Position numbers and translations under genes: made by a program
Notes under the pieces: generated by a model
What the model was told of the DNA's origin: nothing
The model's database searches: none
What the model saw: the letters and a program-made list of their open reading frames with translations, nothing else
Shown: piece by piece, positions 31,965 to 40,313 of the stretch
How the letters are laid out: each line of letters starts with the position of its first letter
Position numbering within the stretch: the stretch's first letter is position 1
Origin: an uncultured Eubacteriaceae bacterium
GTDB lineage: Bacteria; Bacillota; Clostridia; Eubacteriales; Eubacteriaceae
Direction of reading: 5' to 3'
Length of the DNA: 64,000 nucleotides
NCBI GenBank assembly: GCA_945867155.1
Contig: CAMBHL010000005.1
Span: forward strand, 99,486 to 163,485

Positions 31965-32914
31965 GCCTTCACCTCCTGCTTCGCCCTGCGGCGCAGGGTC
32001 AGAATATCCAAGAAAGATTCCAGCCGGGTTTCAAGGCCCGCGGTGCCGCTCTGGGCGTCCATCGTTAAAGTCAGAATCGGCACGCCGCTGTCCTTGAGCT
32101 TTCGCACGATCATGTCGTCCACCATGGAATCGAGCGCGCACGGGTAGACGCTCATGAGGATGATGCCATCGGCTAGATGTTCGTGCATGGCGATGGACCC
32201 GGCGATTTCCCGGGACACTTCCCATTTCATCGTCGGGGAAAACTGCCTGGCGGCCCGCCTCGCGCTTTTGCGCTCCACGGCGTCAGCCAAAATAACTTCT
32301 GCACCTTTTTCCTTCAAATACTGAATCACCGGCCGGCCGTAATAGGCGTCTTCGGTGACGTAGCGGTGGGCCCCCAAGATGATTTTAAGACCCTTAGCCT
32401 TGTACTGTTTCTCGGCTTTCGCCGCGGCGGCGTCATCGGCGGCTTTCTGAGCCGCAAATCCCGCCTTGTACGCTTTTTTCGCCGCCTTCCGGGAAAAGCC
32501 CAGCTCCCGGCCCAGGGCGATCATGGCCTCTTTCTCGCCGAGACCCCCCTGGACGTTCACGTTGTAAGACAGCACCTTCAGGTGTTCATCCCGGAACACG
32601 TTGGCCACGATGTCGGGCAGGCCCTCGAAAGTGGTGCACATGACCCGGCGGATGCCGAAGTCGACGATCCGGGGCACGAAGATGCAGTCACATTTGCCGA
32701 TCAGGGACGCGACGTGGCCGAGGTAGACTTTCAGGGACAGGCACATTTCGTCCCCTGCAGCCCTGGCGCCGGCTTCGGCGATGACCCGGTCCGTGGGGGC
32801 GGACACGACGGTCTCAACGCCGAGGCTTTTAAAATACGTCTGCCAAAGGGCGGCGTACCGGTGATAGAGCAGCGCCCGGGGAATCCCCACGACAGGTTTT
32901 TGGGATGTTGCCAT
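31961..32914 (-). CDS. DUF2229-type 2-hydroxyacyl-CoA-dehydratase-related protein
   Basis: A 317-residue protein starting MATSQKPVVGIPRALLYHRYAALWQTYF. The ATG at 32914 is chosen for its AAGGAGG site; the longer frame covers a leader hairpin. Conserved DUF2229 features: GIPRALLYHRY, VVSAPTDRVIAEAG, DEMCLSLKVYLGHV, CDCIFVPR, MCTTFEG, and MSVYPCALDSM near residue 255; it ends MDAQSGTAGLETRLESFLDIL like its partner. With the activator and the HgdB-like protein it forms a complete, coupled three-gene set resembling ATP-driven reductases (dehydratase, benzoyl-CoA reductase or double-cubane-cluster protein types). Confidence 0.78.
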   Translation of the reverse strand: MATSQKPVVGIPRALLYHRYAALWQTYFKSLGVETVVSAPTDRVIAEAGARAAGDEMCLSLKVYLGHVASLIGKCDCIFVPRIVDFGIRRVMCTTFEGLPDIVANVFRDEHLKVLSYNVNVQGGLGEKEAMIALGRELGFSRKAAKKAYKAGFAAQKAADDAAAAKAEKQYKAKGLKIILGAHRYVTEDAYYGRPVIQYLKEKGAEVILADAVERKSARRAARQFSPTMKWEVSREIAGSIAMHEHLADGIILMSVYPCALDSMVDDMIVRKLKDSGVPILTLTMDAQSGTAGLETRLESFLDILTLRRRAKQEVKA

Positions 32915-33100
32915 AACGGCCCTCCTTGATCTTAAAAATAAAAAACGAAATAAAAAAGACACGGCAGAAGCCGCATCTTGTTCCCCTCTGCGGCGCACCG
33001 GCAAACGTCAGCACGCACGCGACGCCGTCAATCCTCATCTCCCCCTAATGAAGTGCGGACTTTCGGCATCAATATCTCCAATTTGTTTATATTATAACAT
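32915..33100 (-). promoter_or_regulatory. Promoter and leader of the dehydratase-like operon
   Basis: An extended -10 (TGTTATAAT, with TATAAT at 33096-33091) on the minus strand and a leader of about 170 bases. Near 33000-32945 the leader can form either GCCGCA...TGCGGC or GCGGC-TTCT-GCCGT, the latter followed after GTC by TTTTTT. The two pairings exclude each other, which would suit an attenuator. No known riboswitch class is recognised, and the short leader frame from 33038 is not convincing as a gene. Confidence 0.35.
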
Positions 33101-33158
33101 ACTTATTTTTACAAGGCTATACTTTTCCAAATTTTACCCCTTTTATTTGTCACACCCC

Positions 33159-33187
33159 TTGCTTTTGCAATCCGAGACCGCTATAAT
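33159..33187 (+). promoter_or_regulatory. Promoter of folT
   Basis: TTGCTT (33159-33164), 17 bases, TATAAT (33182-33187). Transcription would begin just before the THF aptamer. Confidence 0.7.
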
Positions 33188-33196
33188 GAAAAAAAT

Positions 33197-33362
33197 TGAT
33201 GAAGCAGAGTAGGATCGGACGCGTCAAGTGCCAGCTGAACGGGGAGTTGTCAGCCGGACGAAAAGCGCAAGGCTTACGGTGTCCCTTCCGCATCCCGTTG
33301 CTACTTCCGAGATTGTCTCTCTCCTTTGTAGCGAAGGACCTGCTGCAAAGGAGGTTTTTTTT
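33197..33362 (+). promoter_or_regulatory. Tetrahydrofolate (THF) riboswitch and expression platform
   Basis: The aptamer (about 33203-33312) shows conserved THF-riboswitch sequence: AGAGTAG start, GCGTCAAGTG, GAACGGGGAGTTG, GGACGAAAAGC and the closing CATCCCGTTGCTACTT. Downstream CTCCTTTGTAGC (33321-33332) pairs with GCTGCAAAGGAG (33342-33353), followed by T8. That stem both buries the AAGGAGG ribosome-binding site of folT and has the form of an intrinsic terminator, so ligand binding could lower expression at two levels. High folate should shut down folate uptake. Confidence 0.9.
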
Positions 33363-33887
33363 ATGTCATCAATCCATACCCCTCACACGAGACGGCTCGT
33401 CACGGCCGCCTTGTTCGTCGCCCTGGCGACGATTCTGTCCTTCTTTTCCATCACGGTCACCAATACCCTAGAGATCCGGTTTAACGGCCTGGCCATCGCC
33501 GCCGCCGGCATTCTGCTCGGGCCGGGGCTCGGGTGCGCGGTGGGCGGCCTGTCGGATATTCTCGGCTACATGGTGCACCCATCTGGAGCATTCTTCCCGG
33601 GATTCACGATCAGCTACGCGCTGACCGGGCTGATTTTCGGACTGATCGTCCACAAAAAGCCGTCGGTCTCCCGGGTGCTCATCGCCCAGGCCGTCGTCAC
33701 CGTCGGTGTCGATATGCTGCTCAACACCTGCTGGCTGTCCCTGATGTACGGCAACGCCTTTGTAGTGCTGTTCGCCGCCCGGCTGATCAAAAACGTCGTG
33801 CTGTATCCCCTCTACGCCGTCTTGCTCTGTGTCGTCGCCGGCCCCATCCGCCAGCGCTCGGCTCAGTTTTTGACCAAATTGAATTAA
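33363..33887 (+). CDS. folT: ECF transporter folate-binding S component
   Basis: A 174-residue membrane protein with about six helices; N-terminal ATILSFFSITVTNTLEIRFNGLAIAAAGILLGPGLGCAVGGLSDILGYM is typical of FolT. It captures folate and uses a shared ECF energy-coupling module encoded elsewhere. The start is the ATG after AAGGAGG and T8; the upstream part of the open frame lies in the riboswitch. Regulation by the THF riboswitch supports the substrate assignment. Confidence 0.92.
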   Translation: MSSIHTPHTRRLVTAALFVALATILSFFSITVTNTLEIRFNGLAIAAAGILLGPGLGCAVGGLSDILGYMVHPSGAFFPGFTISYALTGLIFGLIVHKKPSVSRVLIAQAVVTVGVDMLLNTCWLSLMYGNAFVVLFAARLIKNVVLYPLYAVLLCVVAGPIRQRSAQFLTKLN

Positions 33888-33961
33888 CCCGTCAACCTGC
33901 CGCCTGATCGGGCGGCTTTTATTTTTTATTTCATTCCAATCCAAAAATTCAAGGAGATGCA

Positions 33962-34549
33962 ATGAGCCAAAATCATCACAATCATCCAAAGCATTTAAAA
34001 TGGCAGCTGCTCAAGACCGAGCATCTTGTCCAGGACGAGTGGATCGACTTCCGCCGCCTGACCTACCGCATGCCCGACGGCCGCGTCTTCTCGCCCTATT
34101 ACAATTACAGCCGCCGCAATTACGTCGTCATCGTCGCTTCGGACACAGCCGGGCGCTTCCTCTGCGTGCGCCAGTACCGCCAAGGCATCGGCGAAGTGAC
34201 CACTGAATTTCCCGCCGGCGGCATCGAAAAAGCCAAGGACGCCGACGGCGTGTCCGAACGCGCGGCCCTCGCCGCGGCCAAACGCGAGCTTCAAGAGGAA
34301 ACGGGCTACACCTCAAACGATTGGCATCACCTGCTCACGATCCCGTCCGACGCGACCATTTCCGACAACTACGCCCACATCTATCGGGCAAAAAACTGCC
34401 GACCCGTCTCGGGACAGCATCTCGACGAGACCGAGTTTCTCAACGCTGAACTGCGCTCACAAGACGAGATCGCCCATCTCATCGAAACCGGCGGTTTCCA
34501 GCAGGCGGTCCACGTCATGGCTTGGCTCCTCGCTGAGCGAAAAGCTTAA
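33962..34549 (+). CDS. Nudix hydrolase (ADP-ribose pyrophosphatase-like)
   Basis: A 195-residue protein. The Nudix box is seen as AAAKRELQEETGY with an upstream AGGIEKAKDADGVSER that is slightly expanded between the glycine and the helix. RQYRQGIGEVTTEFPAGGIE is the ADP-ribose pyrophosphatase-type lead-in. It likely hydrolyses ADP-ribose or a related nucleoside diphosphate derivative. RBS AAGGAGATGCA precedes the ATG. Possibly read through from folT, but it ends at its own terminator. Confidence 0.88.
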   Translation: MSQNHHNHPKHLKWQLLKTEHLVQDEWIDFRRLTYRMPDGRVFSPYYNYSRRNYVVIVASDTAGRFLCVRQYRQGIGEVTTEFPAGGIEKAKDADGVSERAALAAAKRELQEETGYTSNDWHHLLTIPSDATISDNYAHIYRAKNCRPVSGQHLDETEFLNAELRSQDEIAHLIETGGFQQAVHVMAWLLAERKA

Positions 34550-34560
34550 GCACTGCATCA

Positions 34561-34597
34561 AAAAATCCCTGAGTGTTCACCACTCAGGGATTTTTTA
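34561..34597. terminator. Bidirectional terminator between Nudix gene and ileS
   Basis: AATCCCTGAGTG-TTCAC-CACTCAGGGATT followed by T6; A5 on the left serves the minus-strand ileS. Confidence 0.8.
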
Positions 34598-34613
34598 TTG
34601 TGTACAGTTGATC

Positions 34614-37600
34614 TTAAACCCGTGCGACAGAAAGCTTCACGGCGTGGCCGTTGAGATCCTGTTCTTCTTCGGCGGTGCCGGCCTGGAGGGTTTCGGCCAG
34701 GGTTTCTTTCTTGATGAAGTCGGCGTTGGCTTCGATGGCCTGGGCCGCTTCGTCGTCGGCTTCGTAGGTGATGGCGATGTGATCGGTCACTTCGAAGTCG
34801 TGGTTCTTGCGCATCTGCTGGACTTTTGAGATGCATTCCCGGGCGATCCCTTCGGCGATGAGTTCCGGCGTCAGGGCCATGTCGAGGATGACGAAGTGTT
34901 CGCCGTCGGTCTGGACGTCAAAGCCGTCCTTCGCGGCGATGCGCACGTCGACCATTTCCGGGGTCACTTCGATGGTGTCCCCTTCCACTTCGACCGGATA
35001 ATTCTTGCCGGCGGAAGTGGCCGCCACGAGGGCCGCAGCGTCCACATGGGCCATGGCCTTGCCCAGAAGCTTGACCTTGGGTCCTAAGATCGGGCCGGCG
35101 ACCTTGAAGTTCGGCTTCACGGTGAAGTTCAAGAAGGACTGGAGGTCGTCTTCGAAGTCTACGTCCTTGACGTTGAGTTCTTCTTTGAGCAGTGCCGTGA
35201 GGTCCCCGAGGACGGTCTTGTATTCCCCGTCGATGATGACCTTGGTCAAAGGCTGGCGCACTTTGATCTTCGCGTCTTCCCGGGCGGAGCGGCCCAGGGA
35301 AACGAGATCCCGCACCAGATCCATCGGTTTTTCGATTTCGTCGGAGATCAGGCTTTCGTCCGCCACCGGATAGGCCGTCAAATGCACGGAATCGGCGCCG
35401 GTGAGGTCGTGGTACATTTCTTCGGTGATGAACGGCGCGAAGGGGGCGCACAGGCGGCACAGCCCTTCGAGGACTTCGTAGGTCGTGCGGTAGACGGCGC
35501 GCTTGTCGTCGTCCATGCCCGACTTCCAGAAGCGGCGGCGGTTCCTGCGAATGTACCAGTTAGACAGATCGTCGTTGACGAAGTTCTGAATCAGGTGAAC
35601 CACCGTGTTGTGGTTGTACTGATCCATGGCTTCCGTGACGTTTTTCACGAGGCGGTTGTATTTGCTCAAGATCCAGCGGTCGATGACCGGGCGGTCTTTC
35701 GGGTCGATGGCGAAGGCGTCCGTCGCGATGGCGTCGGCGTCGATGCCGTCGGTGTTGGCGTACAGCGCGAAGAAGGCGTAGGTGTTCTTCAGCGTATTAA
35801 AGAACTTGCTGCGCACTTCCTGCAGGCCCGATTCGTCGAAGCGGGTCGGGGTCCAGGCCGGGCTGACGTACATCAGGTACCAGCGCAGAGCGTCGGCGCC
35901 GTACTTGTCGAAGAGTTCAAAGGGGTTGACGGTGTTGCCGCGGCTCTTGGACATCTTCTGGCCGTTGGCGTCGAGGACCAGGTCGTTGACCAGAACGTTC
36001 TTGTACGGGGATTTGCCCGTGACAAAGGTCGAGATCGCCAGCAGCGAGTAGAACCAGCCGCGGGTCTGGTCGATGCCTTCGCAGATGAAGTCCGCCGGGA
36101 ACTGATCTTCCCATTTGTCCTTGTTTTCGAAAGGATAATGCTGCTGGGCGAAGGGCATGGAGCCGGAGTCAAACCACACATCGATGACGTCAGGCACCCG
36201 GGTCATGCGGCCGCCGCATTTCGGGCAGGTCAGGTGCACATCGTCCACGTAGGGGCGGTGCAGTTCGATGTTTTCGTCGATGTCTTCGATGGCCCGTTCG
36301 GCGAGTTCCTTCCGGCTGCCGACAGTGGTGGTGCAGCCGCAATCCGGATCATCGCAGCGCCAGATGTTAAGCGGTGTCCCCCAGTAGCGGCTCCGGGACA
36401 GGGCCCAGTCGTTCAAATTTTCGAGCCAGTTGCCGAAGCGCTTTTCCCCGACAAAGGGCGGGAACCATTTGACGCCGTTGTTGTTGTCGATGAGCTGATC
36501 TTTCAGCTTGGTGATTTCGATGTACCAGCTCGGCTTCGCGTAATAGACCAGCGGGGTCTTGCAGCGCCAGCAGTGGGGGTAATTGTGGGTGACCTTTTCT
36601 TTTTTGAACAGGACATCCTGATCTTTAAGCCATTTGATGATTTCGATGTCCAGGCCTTCTTCCATGACGAAGTGGCCCTTCCACGGCGTCGCCGTGTATT
36701 TGCCGTCGAGACCAACCGGCTGAAGCACCGGCAGATTGTAGCGGCGGCCGACCTGGTAGTCGTCTTCCCCGAAGGCCGGGGCGATGTGGACGATCCCCGT
36801 CCCGTCGTCGGTGGTGACGTAATCGGCGCAAGTAACAAAATAACCCTTGCCTCGGGTCGGGCGGACGAAAGGCATGATCGGTTCGTATTCGACGTATTCG
36901 AGGTCTTTACCCTTCATGCGTTCGATCACTTCGTAATCGTCGCCGAGGAGTTTATCAGCGAGGACTTCCGCACAGATGAAGACCGTGCCGCGGCTCTTAG
37001 CCTTGATGTAATCCGCTTCGGGATTGACGCAAAGGGCGATATTCGCGGCGAGGGTCCACGGCGTCGTCGTCCAGACGAGGAAGTATTCGTCAGCGTCCTT
37101 GCGTTTGAAGGCGACAGTGACCGTGTTGGTCTTGATTTCCTGATAGCCCTGGGCCACTTCGTGGGAGGCCAGGCCGGTGCCGCAGCGGGGGCAGTATGGC
37201 AGGATCTTGTGGCCTTCGTAGATCAGGCCTTTTTTATAGAACTGATCGAGAATCCACCATTCGGTTTCGATGTAGTTGTTGTCCAAGGTGATGTACGGGT
37301 GATCCAGATCGATGAAATAGCCCATGCGCTTGGTCAGTTCCCGCCACTGGGCTTCGTAGGTGAACACCGATTCCCGGCATTTCTTGTTGAACTTCGCGAT
37401 GCCGTAGTCTTCGATTTCAGGCTTGTTGTGGATGCCCAGCTGTTTTTCCACTTCGATTTCGACGGGCAGGCCGTGGGTGTCCCAGCCGGCCTTGCGCAGC
37501 ACCCGGTGGCCCTTCATGGTCTGGTATTTGCACACGGAGTCCTTCAGGGTTCTGGCCAGGACGTGGTGAATCCCCGGCTTGCCGTTGGCCGTCGGCGGCC

Positions 37601-37742
37601 CTTCAAAAAATACAAAATTGCTGTCGTCAGCGTGTGCTTCAATCGTTTTGTTCAAGATGTCTTCTTTTTCCCATTTGGAAGCGATTTGCGTTTCGACTTC
37701 CTTCACGGGAGCTTTCGACAATTCAGAAAACTTTCGCGCCAT
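34614..37742 (-). CDS. ileS: Isoleucyl-tRNA synthetase, type 2 (eukaryote-like)
   Basis: A 1,042-residue class I synthetase charging tRNA-Ile. The HIGH motif occurs as GPPTANGKPGIHHVLAR near residue 50, which is the pattern of type-2 IleRS rather than the HMGH form of ordinary bacterial enzymes; KMSKS is seen in NGQKMSKSRGN near residue 593. The CP1 editing domain, a CxxC pair (YCPRCG, LTCPKCGG) and a long C-terminal domain of the type-2 kind are present. Type 2 enzymes are known for reduced mupirocin sensitivity (family knowledge). Preceded by a T-box leader and a GAGGAGG site. Confidence 0.95.
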   Translation of the reverse strand: MARKFSELSKAPVKEVETQIASKWEKEDILNKTIEAHADDSNFVFFEGPPTANGKPGIHHVLARTLKDSVCKYQTMKGHRVLRKAGWDTHGLPVEIEVEKQLGIHNKPEIEDYGIAKFNKKCRESVFTYEAQWRELTKRMGYFIDLDHPYITLDNNYIETEWWILDQFYKKGLIYEGHKILPYCPRCGTGLASHEVAQGYQEIKTNTVTVAFKRKDADEYFLVWTTTPWTLAANIALCVNPEADYIKAKSRGTVFICAEVLADKLLGDDYEVIERMKGKDLEYVEYEPIMPFVRPTRGKGYFVTCADYVTTDDGTGIVHIAPAFGEDDYQVGRRYNLPVLQPVGLDGKYTATPWKGHFVMEEGLDIEIIKWLKDQDVLFKKEKVTHNYPHCWRCKTPLVYYAKPSWYIEITKLKDQLIDNNNGVKWFPPFVGEKRFGNWLENLNDWALSRSRYWGTPLNIWRCDDPDCGCTTTVGSRKELAERAIEDIDENIELHRPYVDDVHLTCPKCGGRMTRVPDVIDVWFDSGSMPFAQQHYPFENKDKWEDQFPADFICEGIDQTRGWFYSLLAISTFVTGKSPYKNVLVNDLVLDANGQKMSKSRGNTVNPFELFDKYGADALRWYLMYVSPAWTPTRFDESGLQEVRSKFFNTLKNTYAFFALYANTDGIDADAIATDAFAIDPKDRPVIDRWILSKYNRLVKNVTEAMDQYNHNTVVHLIQNFVNDDLSNWYIRRNRRRFWKSGMDDDKRAVYRTTYEVLEGLCRLCAPFAPFITEEMYHDLTGADSVHLTAYPVADESLISDEIEKPMDLVRDLVSLGRSAREDAKIKVRQPLTKVIIDGEYKTVLGDLTALLKEELNVKDVDFEDDLQSFLNFTVKPNFKVAGPILGPKVKLLGKAMAHVDAAALVAATSAGKNYPVEVEGDTIEVTPEMVDVRIAAKDGFDVQTDGEHFVILDMALTPELIAEGIARECISKVQQMRKNHDFEVTDHIAITYEADDEAAQAIEANADFIKKETLAETLQAGTAEEEQDLNGHAVKLSVARV

Positions 37743-37770
37743 TTTTCCTCCTCTATTAACAATTCAAATA

Positions 37771-38064
37771 TAAAAAAAGTCCCTCTTTGATATTTCAAAA
37801 AGGGACGATAATCCATGATTACCGCGGAACCACCCGCATTGGCCGTAAAACGGCCCGCTTCATTTTAAGGTTAACGGCTTCCCGGGCAGCCCTGACGCGC
37901 TTCAGGCTGCCAGCTCCGAAGTGATCCGCATTCTGATAGCATCAGCAGCCTCTCAGCCATAAGCCGCCTCTCTTTGATGCCCGTTACAAAATGCCGTCTT
38001 CATCAACGCTTTTGCATTAAATTATTATGATTTTGTATTGTATCACTTTTTTTTAAAAATGCAA
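37771..38064 (-). promoter_or_regulatory. T-box riboswitch and promoter of ileS
   Basis: Promoter on the minus strand: TTGCAT (38064-38059), 16 bases, TACAAT (38042-38037). The leader carries the T-box sequence GGGTGGTTCCGCGGT (37835-37821) and a terminator (GTCCCTTTTTGAAAT/ATCAAAGAGGGAC then T7) at 37805-37771. GGATCACTTCGG on the 3' arm of stem I presents ATC, an Ile codon followed by A, as the likely specifier. Uncharged tRNA-Ile would allow readthrough. Confidence 0.93.
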
Positions 38065-38071
38065 GCTTAAT

Positions 38072-39469
38072 TTAAGCTTTGATTTCTGCACCCGCCATTT
38101 GATCCAGCTCGGCAAAATTCTTTTTCATCAAAATCACCGAAAGGCCGAAGGCCAAAGCGTCGGCAATGGGTCCGGCGAAGAGCACCCCGTCAAGGCCAAA
38201 GAGCCTCGGCAGAAACACCAGCAGGGGCATGAGGAAAAAGCCCTGGCGCGCTGCGGATAGGGTGATCCCCTTGGAGACGTTGCCGATATTGGCGAAGTAG
38301 TTGACGGTCATGGGCTGCACCCCGTACACGAAGACCATGAACATGTAGATGCGCAGGTATTTCGCCGCGAAGTCAAAGTACCGGGCGTTGCCCGGGGTGA
38401 ACAGGGCCGCGATCTGCCGCGGGAAGAGCTGGAAGGCGGCAAAGGCGATGCAGCTCACAAACACGGCCTGTCGCACGGCGGTGAGGTACGCCGCCTTGAC
38501 CCGGGGGTAGTTCTTCGCCCCCATGTTGAAGCTCACCACCGGCTGACAGCCCTGGGCCAGGCCCACGGCAAAGGCCGCGAGGATGACGTTGAGCTTCGAC
38601 ACCACCCCGGCCACGGCCAGAGGGATGTCACTGCCGTAGGGGGACAGCGCCCCGTAGCGGGTCAGCTGGTTGTTGAGGACGATGTTGACCAAAGTCATGA
38701 TCAAGTGGTTGATGAAGTTCGCGGTGCCGAGCTTTGCGATATGAGCCGCCGTCGCCGGGTCGTATCGGATCGTCCGCCACGAGAACGGGATGCACTTCAT
38801 GCGCGGATAATAGGCCGCACACAATAAGAACGAGACAATCTGGCCGATCACCGTGGCCAGCGCCGCGCCCCGGATGCCGAGGGGCACCACAACCATCAAG
38901 ACGTAATCCAATCCGACGTTTAAAGCCGCCCCGGTCACATTGGCGGCCATGGCGTACCGGGGCGCGCCGTCGGTGCGGATCAGGCTTGCCGCCGCGTTGG
39001 AAAACAAAAGAAAGGGCAGGCCGCAGGCGGTGTATTTGAGATAGACACTCGCGTAGGGCATCACGGTTTTCGTTGCGCCGCACAGCATGAGAATCGGCTG
39101 TTTGAGCCCGACGATGAGGGTAAAAATCATGGCCCCGGAAGCGATGAGCATCACCGTGCCCGTTCCGGCGGTCTTTTCCGCCTCGGCTTTCCGGTCCGCG
39201 CCGATGGCCATGGTGTAGGCCGCCGCCATCCCGTTGCCGATAAGGAGCGCAAAAGCCGTGGTCAAAGTCACCATGGGAAAGGTCACGTTCGTGGCGGCGT
39301 TGCCCACGAGGCCGACGATGTGGCCGATGAAAGCCTGGTCGGTGATGTTGTACACCGCCGACACCAGCATGCTGATGATCGACGGCACCGCGTAATGGGT
39401 GATCAGCGGCTTCAGCGGCGCCCGGTACAGCGGGTCCGCCGTCACGGCCTTTTTGGCTGTTGTGTTCAT
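38072..39469 (-). CDS. MATE-family multidrug efflux protein
   Basis: A 465-residue, 12-helix exporter of the MATE family (MepA/NorM type). N-terminal YAVPSIISMLVSAVYNITDQAFIGHIVG, then GNGMAAAYTMAIG, and the second half MTLVNIVLNNQLTRYG and LAQGCQPVVSFNMGAKN are typical. It probably exports cationic drugs or metabolites with H+ or Na+. I start at 39469 after GGGGGAAGAG; the 166-residue upstream extension in the same frame overlaps trmB antisense and is rejected. It is divergent from trmB. The ileS T-box promoter begins directly downstream. Confidence 0.9.
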   Translation of the reverse strand: MNTTAKKAVTADPLYRAPLKPLITHYAVPSIISMLVSAVYNITDQAFIGHIVGLVGNAATNVTFPMVTLTTAFALLIGNGMAAAYTMAIGADRKAEAEKTAGTGTVMLIASGAMIFTLIVGLKQPILMLCGATKTVMPYASVYLKYTACGLPFLLFSNAAASLIRTDGAPRYAMAANVTGAALNVGLDYVLMVVVPLGIRGAALATVIGQIVSFLLCAAYYPRMKCIPFSWRTIRYDPATAAHIAKLGTANFINHLIMTLVNIVLNNQLTRYGALSPYGSDIPLAVAGVVSKLNVILAAFAVGLAQGCQPVVSFNMGAKNYPRVKAAYLTAVRQAVFVSCIAFAAFQLFPRQIAALFTPGNARYFDFAAKYLRIYMFMVFVYGVQPMTVNYFANIGNVSKGITLSAARQGFFLMPLLVFLPRLFGLDGVLFAGPIADALAFGLSVILMKKNFAELDQMAGAEIKA

Positions 39470-39481
39470 CTCTCTTCCCCC

Positions 39482-39510
39482 TTGCTCAAATCCAATGTAT
39501 CGCATACAAT
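39482..39510 (+). promoter_or_regulatory. trmB promoter with dyad
   Basis: TTGCTC (39482-39487), 17 bases, TACAAT (39505-39510). A perfect dyad TGTAT-CGC-ATACA at 39496-39508 overlaps the -10 and lies between trmB and the divergent MATE gene, so it may be an operator for either. Confidence 0.5.
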
Positions 39511-39556
39511 ACTCAAAGAAAAATAAAAATTTCAAAGCAAAACACCGGAGGTCAAT

Positions 39557-40210
39557 ATGCACATACGTCCTCGTCCCTGGGCCCGGCCGGAGCTGGAAGC
39601 CAGCCCCTTTTTCGCTGCTGAACCCTGGACCATGAAAAATCACTGGCGGGCCGGCTTCCCTGAACCGAACCGTCCCCTCTATCTGGAACTGGGCTGCGGC
39701 AAGGGCCAGTTCATCGCGAAAATGTCCGCCGCCCATCCTGAAAACAACTACCTCGCCGTGGACATGATCGACACCATGCTCGGCATTACCCGGCGCAACG
39801 TGGTCGCCGAACGCGGCGGCGCCGACCCGGACAACCTCCTCATCACGGCGTGGGACATCACCCGGATCGACAAAATCCTCGGCCCCGACGACCGCATCGA
39901 CGGGCTGTACATCAATTTCTGCAACCCGTGGCCCAAGCGCAAGAAGCACAAGAAGCGCCTCACTCACACCCGCCAGCTGATCCTCTACAAGGCCTTTCTC
40001 GCCCCCGGCGCCGTGCTGCGCTTTAAAACCGACGATGACGGTTTGTTCGACGATACTTTGGATTATCTAAAAGAAGCGGGCTTCGAGACCGAAACCGTCA
40101 TCCGAAATCTCCACGCGCATCCCGTGGCCGACGACTACCCCACCGAACACGAAAAGATGTTCGCCGAAAAGGGCATCCCCATTAAATATTTACAAGCCCG
40201 GATGATATAA
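39557..40210 (+). CDS. trmB: tRNA (guanine-N7-)-methyltransferase
   Basis: A 217-residue SAM enzyme that makes m7G46 in tRNA. LYLELGCGKGQFIAKMSAAHPE is the SAM site; DGLYINFCNPWPKRKKHKKRLTH is the hallmark TrmB catalytic loop; YPTEHEKMFAEKGIPI is the conserved C-terminal motif. RBS ACCGGAGG precedes the ATG. Single-gene unit ending at a terminator. Confidence 0.96.
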   Translation: MHIRPRPWARPELEASPFFAAEPWTMKNHWRAGFPEPNRPLYLELGCGKGQFIAKMSAAHPENNYLAVDMIDTMLGITRRNVVAERGGADPDNLLITAWDITRIDKILGPDDRIDGLYINFCNPWPKRKKHKKRLTHTRQLILYKAFLAPGAVLRFKTDDDGLFDDTLDYLKEAGFETETVIRNLHAHPVADDYPTEHEKMFAEKGIPIKYLQARMI

Positions 40211-40250
40211 AGCCTTATTAATATTGTAACACGATTTCAGCAAAACAAAA

Positions 40251-40289
40251 ATGAAAAGCCCGGCGCGTATGCCGGGCTTTTCATTTTTT
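40251..40289. terminator. Terminator between trmB and dehydrogenase gene
   Basis: GAAAAGCCCGGC-GCGTAT-GCCGGGCTTTTC with T-rich flanks on both strands. Confidence 0.75.
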
Positions 40290-40313
40290 TAAGAGGATTG
40301 AGAGGGATTTGAT

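Noticed and set aside
33228..33362. N-terminal extension of FolT
   Set aside because: It translates the THF riboswitch; the true ATG at 33363 follows the masked AAGGAGG site.
35382..37790. An 802-codon open frame antisense to ileS
   Set aside because: ileS is unmistakable on the minus strand; the antisense frame has no motifs and arises from codon bias.
39470..39967. A 166-residue N-terminal extension of the MATE protein
   Set aside because: It runs antisense through trmB, lacks any MATE similarity, and an ATG with a good RBS exists at the expected place (39469).
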